From Neorhizobium vignae (lineage in GTDB: Bacteria > Pseudomonadota > Alphaproteobacteria > Rhizobiales > Rhizobiaceae), in the NCBI RefSeq assembly GCF_000732195.1, contig NZ_JNNU01000035.1:1-37000 (forward strand): 37,000 nt of DNA, in the 5' to 3' direction. The position numbers and the translations under genes are program-made. Under the pieces are notes generated by a model, which ran no database searches, was not told the origin of the DNA, and worked only from the letters and a program-made list of their open reading frames with translations. Each line of letters begins with the position of its first letter. Position 1 is the stretch's first letter. Shown piece after piece: positions 1 through 8,434 of this stretch.

Positions 1-708
1 CCACCTCTCGGGACATCATCCGCGGGGTCGCTCGCAACTCGGTGACCCCGCTAAGCTGGGCGCGAGTTTTCAGCGCCTCGGGCAACCCTCAGGGTCGATC
101 CCAGGGGTTCGAAGGGCACGAGCCCTGACCAATTTTGACCCTGGCGAAGCGGCGTCCACTTCGTTGAACCGCGGCCGCGCAAGAACCGGTCCCAGCAGGC
201 AGGGTGGCAAGATCGAAGTCTTCTGGAGGATGGGACCGAATCAAACGACGCACGCTCTAAGGTAAGGCGTGCGGTTTTAAGCTTATTTTATCGACAAAAC
301 CGAACGCCGTGTCGTGGCGAAAAAAGGGCTGATAACCTTGGTCCTGTCGATCAGGGGACATATATCTTCACCCCGGCCAATCGAAGCAGCGATGCCGGTC
401 CGCATCGTATGGTGAGGCTCCAGTCCCCCTCCTCAAGCTCCGCTTAAACTCAGTATCACGCAACAACTAGGCCGGTGCAGTCGATCAGCGATCCAGGCGG
501 CTGCTCGCCCCGACTGATTCAATGCCCGCAGGGTTCATGCGACTCCCGCACGGCGCGATCCGTTGAAACCGGAAGAGCGGATTGCACGGCCGATCCTGCG
601 ACCTTACGATCCCTGCTTCCATGCGCGTTTCCGTGTGTGTAGAAACAAGCGACGCAACCAGTCGTATTGCACCAGTCGCCCCAGTCCTTTCTGAGGTCAT
701 CGCCGTTC
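1..708. other. Left edge, no convincing gene
   Basis: I see no reading frame here with recognisable protein character; the short open frames have atypical composition and no clear ribosome binding site. The stretch holds a weak hairpin (CGGGGTC at 23-29 pairing with GACCCCG at 44-50, no T-run) and a better terminator-like hairpin at 249-273, listed separately. The rest may be the decayed edge of an accessory element or untranslated sequence. Confidence 0.5.
249..290 (+). terminator. Candidate rho-independent terminator
   Basis: CGCACGC (249-255) can pair with GCGTGCG (267-273) around an 11-nt loop, followed by a T-rich stretch (gttttaagcttatttt). It would end a plus-strand transcript entering from outside the window; no gene immediately to its left is visible. 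Confidence 0.45.
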
Positions 709-1614
709 ATGATGAAGTCGTCCCTCGATCATATACCACTGCGCAAACAGCGAGAGCTCGGCAGGGTCCTGGAAATCCTGCATGAGGAGTTTGAGGACGC
801 CCTGAAACAGGGGACTGCTGACTTCAAGAAGCGCGGCCGGATCCTGAAGATCATCCTGTTCGGTTCCTATGCCAAGGGTGGATGGGTCGACGAGCCGTTC
901 ACCATGAAGGGTTATCGGTCGGATTTCGATCTGCTGATCATCGTCAACGACCGCAGGCTCTGCGAATTCGCCGACTACTGGTACAAGGCGGCCGATCGGC
1001 TGATCCGCGACAAAACGATCGAAACACCGGTGAGTTTCATCGTTCATTCCAGGCGCGAGGTGAACACCTACCTGAAGGAGGGGCAGTATTTCTTCTCCGA
1101 CATCCGCAAGGAAGGCATCGTCCTCTACGAACTGGATGATGAGCCGCTTGCAGAGCCGCGAGCCCTGTCGCCGGCGGATCGGTTGCGGGTCGCGAGGGAG
1201 CATTTCGAACAACGATCCACGACAGCGCGGAATCTTAAGACTCTTGCGATGTCAGCGATTCAGGCCGGTATGACCAACGAGGCCGCGTTTCTTCTCCATC
1301 AATCGCTTGAGCAGGCTTATTCGTGCGTTCTGTTGACGCTAACGAACTACGGCCCCCCTTCCCACAACATCAAGTTCCTGCGCTCGCTTTCCGAGGAACA
1401 GGACCGTCGCCTGGCCGAGGCGTTCCCCCGCGATCAACACCGGGAACGCGCCTGGTTCAACACGCTCAACGAAGCCTATGTGAAGGCGCGGTACTCGAAG
1501 CATTACGAAATCAGTGAAGACGCCCTCTTATGGCTGGGAGAGCGGGCAACCGTCTTGCTGGAACGGATGGAACATATCTGCCAGGAGCACCTTGAACGAC
1601 TGCAAGAGGTTTAA
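709..1614 (+). CDS. Nucleotidyltransferase-HEPN fusion protein
   Basis: A 301-residue protein joining two domains usually encoded separately in MNT/HEPN toxin-antitoxin pairs. The N-terminal part has the polymerase-beta nucleotidyltransferase signature: G52-S53-Y-A-x-G followed by the metal-binding pair D72-F-D74. The C-terminal part (about 165-295) is helical and HEPN-like, with a LLHQSLEQAY segment and an ARYSKHYEIS segment near the end. Its R-x3-H spacing is shorter than the classical R-x4-6-H RNase motif, so nuclease activity is uncertain. The tandem ATG at 709/712 is preferred over the upstream TTG at 667 because GAGG lies at 693-696 and the domain begins just after. It neighbours a parA-like cassette, fitting plasmid- or island-borne DNA. 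It could be a self-contained toxin-antitoxin-like or aminoglycoside-nucleotidyltransferase-like enzyme; the substrate is unknown. Confidence 0.8.
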   Translation: MMKSSLDHIPLRKQRELGRVLEILHEEFEDALKQGTADFKKRGRILKIILFGSYAKGGWVDEPFTMKGYRSDFDLLIIVNDRRLCEFADYWYKAADRLIRDKTIETPVSFIVHSRREVNTYLKEGQYFFSDIRKEGIVLYELDDEPLAEPRALSPADRLRVAREHFEQRSTTARNLKTLAMSAIQAGMTNEAAFLLHQSLEQAYSCVLLTLTNYGPPSHNIKFLRSLSEEQDRRLAEAFPRDQHRERAWFNTLNEAYVKARYSKHYEISEDALLWLGERATVLLERMEHICQEHLERLQEV

Positions 1615-1833
1615 GCCGAACTGAAACTCGGTCGACCGGCTTCGATTCGGCCGCTAAAACGAGTCCAGTTTTAACGCTTCCACATCTAGCCCGCCAATGG
1701 AATCTAATGACAAGCTTCGGATGAAGGCATCCTTGAGATCTCGCGCGTGCTTCTGTCAATAAATGAGGTCGTGGATCCTTGTCCGCTTCGACCGTGGCGC
1801 GGAATCGGAGAATCTTCGCAAACGCGTCCATGT

Positions 1834-1854
1834 GCGTTAACGCTGCTGCGTCAA
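1834..1854 (+). promoter_or_regulatory. Putative partition/operator repeat, copy 1
   Basis: One of three 21-bp copies fitting the core TTAACGYTGMYGCRTCAA preceded by GCR. This copy lies directly after the stop codon of the small RHH gene, on the far side of the parA cassette from copies 2 and 3. It contains the palindromic core GCGTTAACGC. Confidence 0.5.
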
Positions 1855-2142
1855 TCAAACCCCTGCCCTGTCCATCAGTTCCTTCAGCCCCTCGGGATAG
1901 GACATCCGGTTCTGCTCGCAGAATTGCAAGAAGCGATTGAAGGTTGTGATCGACGGGCGGATATTGAGGTTGGCGGACGGCTCTGCCGGCTTCCGGCGGC
2001 TCAACTTCTGGACCGGTTCGCGGGCGATGAACCCGTGGCGCTCGCCGATTTCATCAATTTTCCGATCTGAGATCCCAGGTTCGGATTCAGTGTCCGGTTT
2101 GATATCGGCAAGCTTGCCAAAGCCAAAATTCTTACCGGTCAT
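1855..2142 (-). CDS. Small ribbon-helix-helix partner of ParA-like ATPase
   Basis: A 95-residue basic protein. Residues about 55-92 (LNIRPSITTFNRF...LKELMDRAG) read as a beta strand followed by two helices, the pattern of a ribbon-helix-helix DNA-binding domain; the N-terminal half is polar and probably disordered. Its ATG overlaps the stop of the parA-like gene by ATGA (2139-2142), so the two are translationally coupled. A ParA-type ATPase plus small RHH protein is the arrangement of type Ib plasmid partition modules and of the VirC1-VirC2 pair of Agrobacterium, which acts in T-DNA transfer. Binding to the flanking 21-bp repeats is my inference. No sequence-level identification of a named family was possible. 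Confidence 0.65.
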   Translation of the reverse strand: MTGKNFGFGKLADIKPDTESEPGISDRKIDEIGERHGFIAREPVQKLSRRKPAEPSANLNIRPSITTFNRFLQFCEQNRMSYPEGLKELMDRAGV

Positions 2143-2813
2143 GCTGCTGCCCTCACGCTGGCGACGAGATCAACGAGTTCCTCAGCGAGCCGGAGAGCAT
2201 TGTCCCTGGCCGCCGGCAGCCCGTTCACCTCGGATGGATCGAGTTCGACCAGGTCGAGCTGGTGGAAGAAGAGCGCCTTGTACGCCGACCGTTCGTACAG
2301 ATGATTGCGGAACGTGGGTACATCTCCCGCCGCGAGCTGGCTGGTAATCTGCTTTTCGAGTTTGGTGGCGATCGCCGGGGACGTCCTCGTGAACAGGATG
2401 CGGTAAGGGATCGTCTTTTCGAAAGCCTGCTCCTCCTCTTGAATGAGGCGAATGGCTCGCGCTGCGAGCTCAGCGTCGGTTGGGCTGGCCTGAATGGGGA
2501 TGACGACGAGCTGCGCCCTGGCGAGCGCTCGAGACATCAGACGGCTGGCTGTGCCCTCAAGGTCCACGAACACGAACTGGTATTGCTTGCGGTACTCGTC
2601 GAGCTTGGCGGTGATGGTGCTCTCGGTGACCCCTCCGTCGACGATGACAGGGTTCTTTGAGGTTCCCCGCCTCCAACCCTCGATCGGCCTGTTCGGGTCG
2701 CAGTCCAAAATGACGACGCTAGCGCCCTGCTGGGCCAATGTGGTTGCGAGCACGAGTGTCGTCGTCGACTTGCCGGCTCCGCCCTTGGGGTTGGCAACGG
2801 TAATGACAGGCAC
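2139..2813 (-). CDS. ParA/VirC1-like partition ATPase
   Basis: A 224-residue ATPase of the ParA/MinD superfamily. The deviant Walker A motif KGGAGKST is at residues 10-17 and the switch region VVILDCDPN at 33-41; the short length and absence of an N-terminal helix-turn-helix match small type Ib ParA proteins and VirC1. Such enzymes form dynamic ATP-dependent assemblies on nucleoid DNA that move plasmids or transfer complexes, using a DNA-bound partner. The start is GTG at 2813, supported by AGGAG at 2820-2824. The gene leads a two-gene operon with the RHH protein, and two 21-bp repeats lie just upstream, suggesting autoregulation or a centromere. Presence on a chromosome-like contig suggests a former plasmid or integrative element. 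Confidence 0.88.
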   Translation of the reverse strand: MPVITVANPKGGAGKSTTTLVLATTLAQQGASVVILDCDPNRPIEGWRRGTSKNPVIVDGGVTESTITAKLDEYRKQYQFVFVDLEGTASRLMSRALARAQLVVIPIQASPTDAELAARAIRLIQEEEQAFEKTIPYRILFTRTSPAIATKLEKQITSQLAAGDVPTFRNHLYERSAYKALFFHQLDLVELDPSEVNGLPAARDNALRLAEELVDLVASVRAAA

Positions 2814-2872
2814 TGGGGTCTCCTTTGACGCTGGATGCGTTAGGATGCTTGCCGAAGCATTACAATGCTACA

Positions 2873-2926
2873 GCGTTAACGCTGACGCATCAAGTGCGTT
2901 CTTCTGCATTAACGTTGATGCGTCAA
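2873..2926. promoter_or_regulatory. Putative operator/parS, repeat copies 2 and 3
   Basis: Two direct copies of the 21-bp motif at 2873-2893 and 2906-2926, start-to-start distance 33 bp (about three helical turns), upstream of the parA-like gene. Copy 2 contains the perfect palindrome AGCGTTAACGCT (2872-2883); copy 3 contains GTTGA-TGCG-TCAAC. A more degenerate inverted copy may lie at 2825-2842, beside the ribosome binding site. Phasing and position fit a binding array for an RHH protein. Confidence 0.6.
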
Positions 2927-3042
2927 CGGTAAAACATGATCGAAATTGTTTCGGATAGGCTGCAAAATGTGATGGCCCCCGCCAGTTCTGTTCCCGGGAG
3001 CGGTCCCAACGTAGCTAGTCGTCAACCCAATAGCATCCGCTA

Positions 3043-4137
3043 TCAAACCTGCCTGGCCTGCCCCAAACGTTCACGTTGATAGCTGCCGTCCTGTACGTGA
3101 CGGCACCAGTCCAAATTGTCCAGATACCACCGTACAGTCTTCTGAATGCCCGTCTCGAATGTCTCGGCAGGTTGCCAACCCAACTCCTGTTTGATCTTGC
3201 CCGCATCAATGGCATATCGGCGATCGTGTCCAGGCCGGTCCTGCACGTGGGTGATCAGCGACCTGTATTCCTTGACAGGATGGCCGACACCGGGAGGAGC
3301 CAGCTGTTGCAGGACATCGCAGATTGTCCTGACAACCTCAAGATTCTGTTTTTCATTGTGGCCACCGATATTATAGGTCGACCCAACCTGGCCTTCGCTG
3401 ACCACCTTGTGAAGTGCACGCGCGTGGTCCTCAACGTAAAGCCAGTCCCGTATCTGATCGCCAGATCCATAGACCGGCAGAGGCTTCCCCTCCAAGGCGT
3501 TAAGGATCATCAAGGGGATCAACTTCTCCGGGAAGTGGTAAGGGCCATAATTGTTGGAGCAGTTGGTCACCAGAACCGGCAGACCATATGTTCGCATCCA
3601 GGCACGAACCAGATGATCGGAACTGGCCTTGCTCGCCGAGTATGGGCTGCTGGGGGCATAGCCGGTGTTTTCGGTAAAAAGGTGGTGGTGGGCATCAACG
3701 GTATCGGCCGGATGAGGCAGGTCGCCGTAAACTTCGTCGGTAGAGATGTGATGCAAGCGGAAGGCCTGCCGACGCTCTGCGTCCAATCCCTGCCAATAAG
3801 TTCGGCTCACCTCGAGCAGGGTAAAGGTGCCGATGATGTTGGTCTCGATAAAGGCAGCGGGACCGTCGATGGAACGATCAACATGGCTCTCTGCCGCAAG
3901 ATGCATGATAGCGTCGGGACGGTGCTGAGAAAATACCCGTTCCAGCTCGCCGCGATTGCAGATATCCACCTGCGAGAATGTGTAGCGGTCAGAGTTATCA
4001 ACCTCGCGCAGATTTTCGAGGTTTCCGGCATAGGTCAGCTTGTCGACGTTGACGACGGAGTCGCCGGTATCCTGGATGATGTGGCGGATAACTGCCGACC
4101 CGATAAAACCGGCCCCACCCGTCACCAGAATTTTCAT
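3043..4137 (-). CDS. rfbB: dTDP-glucose 4,6-dehydratase
   Basis: Converts dTDP-glucose to dTDP-4-keto-6-deoxyglucose, the branch point of many deoxysugar pathways, in the cytoplasm. The 364-residue extended short-chain dehydrogenase has the NAD-binding GGAGFIG at 7-13, the catalytic T133-D134-E135 and the Y166-x3-K170 pair, all as in RmlB/RffG. I start at ATG 4137 (MKILVTGG) with GAGGGA just upstream rather than at the longer frame opening at 4173. It is the last gene of the polysaccharide operon, 22 bp after wecE. No rmlC or rmlD is present, so the product is expected to go to WecE and not to rhamnose. rffG would be an equally valid symbol. Confidence 0.96.
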   Translation of the reverse strand: MKILVTGGAGFIGSAVIRHIIQDTGDSVVNVDKLTYAGNLENLREVDNSDRYTFSQVDICNRGELERVFSQHRPDAIMHLAAESHVDRSIDGPAAFIETNIIGTFTLLEVSRTYWQGLDAERRQAFRLHHISTDEVYGDLPHPADTVDAHHHLFTENTGYAPSSPYSASKASSDHLVRAWMRTYGLPVLVTNCSNNYGPYHFPEKLIPLMILNALEGKPLPVYGSGDQIRDWLYVEDHARALHKVVSEGQVGSTYNIGGHNEKQNLEVVRTICDVLQQLAPPGVGHPVKEYRSLITHVQDRPGHDRRYAIDAGKIKQELGWQPAETFETGIQKTVRWYLDNLDWCRHVQDGSYQRERLGQARQV

Positions 4138-4159
4138 TTCCCTCGACGCTCTTGATGGG

Positions 4160-5296
4160 TCAGCCGATGGCATCTTTCAAAACCCTGACGACGTGTTCCT
4201 GCTGCTCGGCAGTCAGATCAACCCACAAAGGCAGACGCACCAGCCTTTCCGACTGAATGTTGGTCACCCGCAAGTCACCCTGCGCCCGGCCGTACCGTTT
4301 TCCGGCGGGCGAAGAGTGCAGAGGCACATAATGGAAGACCGAGAAGATGTCGCTGCTCTTAAGTTCATTGAGTACCTTCTGACGATCGATCTCCGGTGCC
4401 AGCAGAACGTAATACATATGTGCATTGTGCTGGCATTCATCCGGGACGATGGGCCGGCGAAGCAATCCCTTGGCCTCGAGCGGCTCCAGAAGCGTGTGAT
4501 AACGTTGCCAAATGCCCAAGCGACGATTGGTGATACGCTCGGCTTCTTCAAGCTGGGCACATAGGAATGCCGCGATCAACTCGCCCGGCAAGAACGAAGA
4601 ACCGACCTCCTGCCAAGTGTATTTATCGACCTCGCCCCGGAAAAAACGTCCGCGGTCCGTGCCTTTTTCGCGGATGATTTCCGCGCGCACCGCCAGAGCG
4701 GGGTCGTTCACCAACAGGGCTCCCCCTTCCCCTGAAATTACATTTTTGGTTTCGTGAAAGCTGTAGGCCCCGAGATCACCAATGCTACCCAGTGCTCGGC
4801 CCTTATAAGCTGCCATGACGCCCTGTGCCGCATCTTCCACGACCTTGAGGCCATGGCGTTTGGCAATGCTCATGATGGCGTCCATCTCGCAGGCGACACC
4901 CGCATAATGGACCGGGGCGATGGCGCGAGTGCGCGGAGTGATAGCCGACTCGATCAGGCGTTCGTCCAGGTTCAAGGTGTCTTCCCGGATATCGACGAAC
5001 ACCGGGACGCCGCCGCGCAGCACGAATGCATTGGCGGTCGAGACGAACGTGTACGAAGGCATGATGATCTCGTCACCAGGCTCGATGTCGATCAGCAATG
5101 CCGCCATCTCCAAGGCGGCGGTGCATGAGTGCGTCAGCAGCGGTTTGACGCATCCACTCTTGTCTTTCAGCCATTCATGGCAACGCTTCGTAAAAGGCCC
5201 GTCACCAGCAAGCATGTTGCCGAACTTCGCTTCCGCTATGTAGTATAGCTCTTTACCCGTCATGAACGGTCGGTTGAACGGGATTCTCTCGCTCAC
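4160..5296 (-). CDS. wecE: dTDP-4-amino-4,6-dideoxyhexose transaminase (WecE-like)
   Basis: A PLP-dependent DegT/DnrJ/EryC1/StrS aminotransferase of 378 residues, essentially the length of E. coli WecE (RffA). Long stretches agree with my memory of WecE, including the SCTAALEMAALL segment near 58-69, PSYTFVSTANAFVLRGG near 80-96 and VHYAGVACEMD near 129-139. The PLP-binding lysine is K184 in SFHETKN and the ring-stacking acidic residue is D156 in VVEDAAQG. WecE makes dTDP-4-amino-4,6-dideoxygalactose (Fuc4N) using glutamate; a Qui4N-forming relative cannot be fully excluded. The GTG start at 5296 overlaps the rfbA stop (GTGA, 5293-5296), so the genes are translationally coupled. Confidence 0.93.
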   Translation of the reverse strand: MSERIPFNRPFMTGKELYYIAEAKFGNMLAGDGPFTKRCHEWLKDKSGCVKPLLTHSCTAALEMAALLIDIEPGDEIIMPSYTFVSTANAFVLRGGVPVFVDIREDTLNLDERLIESAITPRTRAIAPVHYAGVACEMDAIMSIAKRHGLKVVEDAAQGVMAAYKGRALGSIGDLGAYSFHETKNVISGEGGALLVNDPALAVRAEIIREKGTDRGRFFRGEVDKYTWQEVGSSFLPGELIAAFLCAQLEEAERITNRRLGIWQRYHTLLEPLEAKGLLRRPIVPDECQHNAHMYYVLLAPEIDRQKVLNELKSSDIFSVFHYVPLHSSPAGKRYGRAQGDLRVTNIQSERLVRLPLWVDLTAEQQEHVVRVLKDAIG

Positions 5297-6180
5297 TGCT
5301 TATCCTCTTGAAGCCTGTGCCACTCGTCGGCAACGCCACGCAGATAGTCGCTGTACTCGCATGCCGGCATGCGCTCAATCAAGGTTTCAAATTGGGCAAT
5401 GCTGAGGAACCCTCTCACCAGGGCCGCCTCTTCCGGACAGCCGATTTTCACGCCCTGCCGTCGCTCGATCGCTTCGATGTAGGAAGAGGCCTCGTGCAGC
5501 GCGGTGCTGGTACCGGCGTCGAGCCAGGCAAAGCCGCGGCTCAAACGCCGCACCTGTAGCTTGCCGAGCCTCAGGTATTCCAGATTGATATCCGTGATTT
5601 CCAACTCGCCGCGGATGGACGGTTTTACCGCCTTCGCGATGTCCAGCACGCTGTTGTCGTAAACATATACACCAGGGACGGCATAGCTGCTTCTAGGATG
5701 CCGTGGCTTCTCTTCAATGGAGATTGCCTTTCCGGTCCGATCGAACTCGACCACGCCATAACGCTCGGGATCCTTGACATGGTAGGCGAAAATCGTTGCA
5801 CCACCCGTAAAGCTAGAGACTGCGCGGGGGAAATCGTCGCCGCCGGAAAAGATATTGTCGCCCAGCATCAGGATCACATCATCGGAGCCCACGAAATCCG
5901 CCGCTATCAAAAATGCCTGCGCAATTCCTTCGGGCTTGGGCTGCTCGCGATACTGGATTGCTACTCCCCACTGGCTGCCATCCCCAAGCAAATTCTGATA
6001 CCGAGCTAAGTCGTGTGGCGTCGCAATGAGGCAGAACTCTTTGACCCCTGATGCAATCAGAACGGTCAGAGGGTAATAGATCATTGGCTTGTCAAAGACC
6101 GCCTGTAGCTGCTTGCTGGAGACTTGGGTCAGAGGATACAGACGCGACCCTGTGCCGCCAGCAAGAACAATCGCCTTCAT
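5293..6180 (-). CDS. rfbA: Glucose-1-phosphate thymidylyltransferase
   Basis: Activates glucose-1-phosphate with dTTP to dTDP-glucose, the first step of the dTDP-sugar pathway encoded with rfbB and wecE. The 295-residue protein has the nucleotidyltransferase signature LAGGTGSRLYPLT near 6-18 and the conserved DKPMIYYPL segment, and matches RmlA/RfbA length. ATG 6180 is chosen because homologues begin MKAIVLAGG; the frame stays open upstream to 6327 but those residues have no family character. A 251-bp gap separates it from the gtrA-like gene upstream, so it may have its own promoter; a small dyad, ATATC-GT-GATAT in the minus sense, lies in that leader. Confidence 0.96.
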   Translation of the reverse strand: MKAIVLAGGTGSRLYPLTQVSSKQLQAVFDKPMIYYPLTVLIASGVKEFCLIATPHDLARYQNLLGDGSQWGVAIQYREQPKPEGIAQAFLIAADFVGSDDVILMLGDNIFSGGDDFPRAVSSFTGGATIFAYHVKDPERYGVVEFDRTGKAISIEEKPRHPRSSYAVPGVYVYDNSVLDIAKAVKPSIRGELEITDINLEYLRLGKLQVRRLSRGFAWLDAGTSTALHEASSYIEAIERRQGVKIGCPEEAALVRGFLSIAQFETLIERMPACEYSDYLRGVADEWHRLQEDKQ

Positions 6181-6431
6181 CACAACCCCATACATCAACA
6201 AGTGAGACAGAATGCCAAAAATTTCGTATATCACGATATTGGAATAGCCGGCTGAATCGCAATCCTCGTCTGGTTGACGGCGGGCGTCGCGAGTGCCTAG
6301 TGAGTCACGGCGATTATAGTACCGCACGTCGGAAGCACCATGAACGTGCGCCGAAGCTTTACACGAATCTTATCATCCTTCCCCAAGGAATGGCTAGCGT
6401 GGTTTTGATCCGCGCGACGCGTACCTATATC

Positions 6432-6845
6432 CTAAATTTCCTGTGTAGTTGCTGGCCGACGACCTCCTGGGAAAACAAAGTATTTGAACAACAGGAACAG
6501 AACCCCTGCGCATACGAGTATCGCCATTGCTTGAACTAACTGATGGGGCCAACCCGCCAATTGCCAAAATACATACAGCATCAATAGGTTCACACTGAAG
6601 CTTATCGCATGCGCAACGATGTATCGTAAAGGTGCACCGAAGCCCTTCTCCGTATAGTCAAATGAATATCGTGAATGCCCAAAGTACGCCGTGGCCGCGC
6701 CGATTGGGTAAAGTATAGATATAGTTATCTTCGGATCAAGCCCTAGGAATGTTAGGCCTAAATATATCCCATATCCAAGGGAGTTGTTGACGACGCCAAC
6801 AACACCATAGAGAAATATCTGGCGCAACACAGCATAACTCAACAT
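6432..6845 (-). CDS. GtrA-family membrane protein (putative lipid-linked sugar flippase)
   Basis: A small 137-residue polytopic protein with about four membrane segments (FLYGVVGVVNNSLGYGIYL, ISILYPIGAATAYFG, AISFSVNLLMLYVFW and a C-terminal LVCAGVLFLLFKYFVF) and the GtrA-type NSxxxY pattern in the first helix. GtrA proteins are thought to flip undecaprenyl-phosphate-linked monosaccharides to the periplasm for O-antigen modification. Homology supports ATG 6845 (MLSYAVLRQ), 10 bp after the adenylating enzyme stop. A GtrB-like glycosyltransferase lies at 13476-14411 and a GT-C-like polytopic protein at 15643-17481, so all three Gtr roles are represented in the operon. Confidence 0.85.
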   Translation of the reverse strand: MLSYAVLRQIFLYGVVGVVNNSLGYGIYLGLTFLGLDPKITISILYPIGAATAYFGHSRYSFDYTEKGFGAPLRYIVAHAISFSVNLLMLYVFWQLAGWPHQLVQAMAILVCAGVLFLLFKYFVFPGGRRPATTQEI

Positions 6846-6855
6846 CGCATAATTC

Positions 6856-8418
6856 CTACTTCGAGACGATGTTGCGAAGTTGATGCCGATCGACCTTACC
6901 GTTGGCATTTTTGGGCAATTCCGTCATGACGATCAAGCTGCTGGGGATCATGTACTCCGGCAAGAACTGGGAAAGAGCCCGTAGTAGCGCCTTTTCATCA
7001 AGCTCAGATGTGCTGGCGGCGAAGCCTATGAGCTTCCCATAAGATGTATTCGTTCGGTGATATATAACCGCCGATTGGTTGATCTGAGGCAGCTTGGTCA
7101 GGGCGCACTCGATCTCTTCCAACTCAATACGATAGCCCATATGCTTTATCTGATTGTCTTTCCTACCGACGAAGAACAGCGTCCCCTGCTCCTCACGCAC
7201 CAAATCTCCAGTGCGATACATCCGCTTCATGAAGCGGTTCGCATCAATAATTGTGACGAAGGACGCCGCGCTACGCTGTAGGTCATTGAAATAACCCGCG
7301 GCAACGTTCGGTCCGATCAAGCAAAGCTCGCCTTCTGTTGCATCTCTGTCATCATCGTCAAGGATGCGGTAGTCGAAGTTTGGGTTGAGTTGCCCCAGAG
7401 GAGGGAGCCCCTGAAGATCGGTGAAGTCTGTGTCGCTCAAATCATAAGCGCTGCAAATGCAGGTGCATTCCGTCGGCCCATAGACATTCACGAGCGTCGC
7501 TTGGGTGGCAAAGAGGGCATAAAGCCTTTTCAGTTCGACCTTGGGATAGCCTTCTCCCCCAAATATAATTCGCCTCAGCCTCGTTAAAACCTGAGGATTC
7601 ATTGCCTTCATTGCCATCAGATAGATGAGCAATGAAGGCACCGAAAACCATATGGTGCAGCTCATTTGACCAATATACGCGATGAGATCATAAGGTCTCG
7701 TCATCAGGTCCTTGTTAATCGGGCTCAACGACGCGCCGGAAAATAGCGCTACATAAAAATCAAAAACTGAGTTGTCGAAATACATTGGGCTAAGATTAGC
7801 GAAATTGTCCTGTTCGGTGATATCGAATCGCGACTGGCCCCAAGCGATAAAATGAAGGACATTCTGGTGGGTGACTGCAACGCCCTTAGGGATTCCGGTC
7901 GAACCCGATGTGAACATTATGTAGGCGATTGAGGAACCATCGACCTTAGCGGCAACATCATGCTGTCGGGAGAGGTTAACAGCAGACACTTCGGGCAACA
8001 TTTCGAATGAGAGACATACGACTTCGCAGCCGACCTGTTCTCCCAACTGGCGCATCGTCAGTGCGGCTTCCGGATCGTCACAGAAGAGGATTCTAGTGCA
8101 GCTAGCTTCGAGGATATTCCCATTCCGCGCCAGCGGCGACGAAATATCGATATTCACATAGGCAACACCGATCCTGATCGCGGCCAGCATCAAGGCATAC
8201 GATAGCGGTCGCTTGTTGTGGCCAATTGCGATGACATCGCCTGGCCGCAACCCTTTTTCCAACAGAAAGAACGCCAGTTTTTCAGACCAATGCTGCAGAT
8301 CGGAATATGAATATTCAAGTTCAGCATATCTTAAGGCAGGGAGCTGTGCGTAGATACTTGCAACTTCAGAGAACAGCGTCCCGAGATTATAGTAGTACCT
8401 GTCCATGAGGTTTGGCAT
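6856..8418 (-). CDS. DltA-like amino-acid adenylating enzyme
   Basis: A 520-residue ANL-superfamily enzyme that should activate a carboxylate as acyl-AMP and load it on a carrier protein. Visible motifs: A3 P-loop TSGSTGIPKG (170-179), A4 YFDNSVFD with D215, A5 NVYGPTE, A7 YRTGDLV and A10 NGKVDR with the catalytic lysine near 508. The A4 aspartate is the residue that contacts the alpha-amino group in amino-acid-specific adenylation domains, and the following segment (KDLMTRPYDL) resembles DltA, so an amino acid substrate is inferred over a fatty acid. No carrier or condensation domain is fused. ATG 8418 is preferred (MPNLMDRYYYN) because upstream residues overlap the GNAT gene and lack family character. 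A carrier protein is encoded three genes upstream. Confidence 0.87.
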   Translation of the reverse strand: MPNLMDRYYYNLGTLFSEVASIYAQLPALRYAELEYSYSDLQHWSEKLAFFLLEKGLRPGDVIAIGHNKRPLSYALMLAAIRIGVAYVNIDISSPLARNGNILEASCTRILFCDDPEAALTMRQLGEQVGCEVVCLSFEMLPEVSAVNLSRQHDVAAKVDGSSIAYIMFTSGSTGIPKGVAVTHQNVLHFIAWGQSRFDITEQDNFANLSPMYFDNSVFDFYVALFSGASLSPINKDLMTRPYDLIAYIGQMSCTIWFSVPSLLIYLMAMKAMNPQVLTRLRRIIFGGEGYPKVELKRLYALFATQATLVNVYGPTECTCICSAYDLSDTDFTDLQGLPPLGQLNPNFDYRILDDDDRDATEGELCLIGPNVAAGYFNDLQRSAASFVTIIDANRFMKRMYRTGDLVREEQGTLFFVGRKDNQIKHMGYRIELEEIECALTKLPQINQSAVIYHRTNTSYGKLIGFAASTSELDEKALLRALSQFLPEYMIPSSLIVMTELPKNANGKVDRHQLRNIVSK

Positions 8419-8434
8419 CGGGACATCTCTTTCT

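Noticed and set aside
23..50. Hairpin near the left edge as a terminator
   Set aside because: Seven-bp stem with a 14-nt loop and no T-run.
485..700. Short frames on both strands before the NTase-HEPN gene
   Set aside because: Low-complexity residue content, overlapping alternatives, no ribosome site.
3076..4155. 359-codon plus-strand frame
   Set aside because: Antisense to rfbB, which has complete catalytic motifs; no family character of its own.
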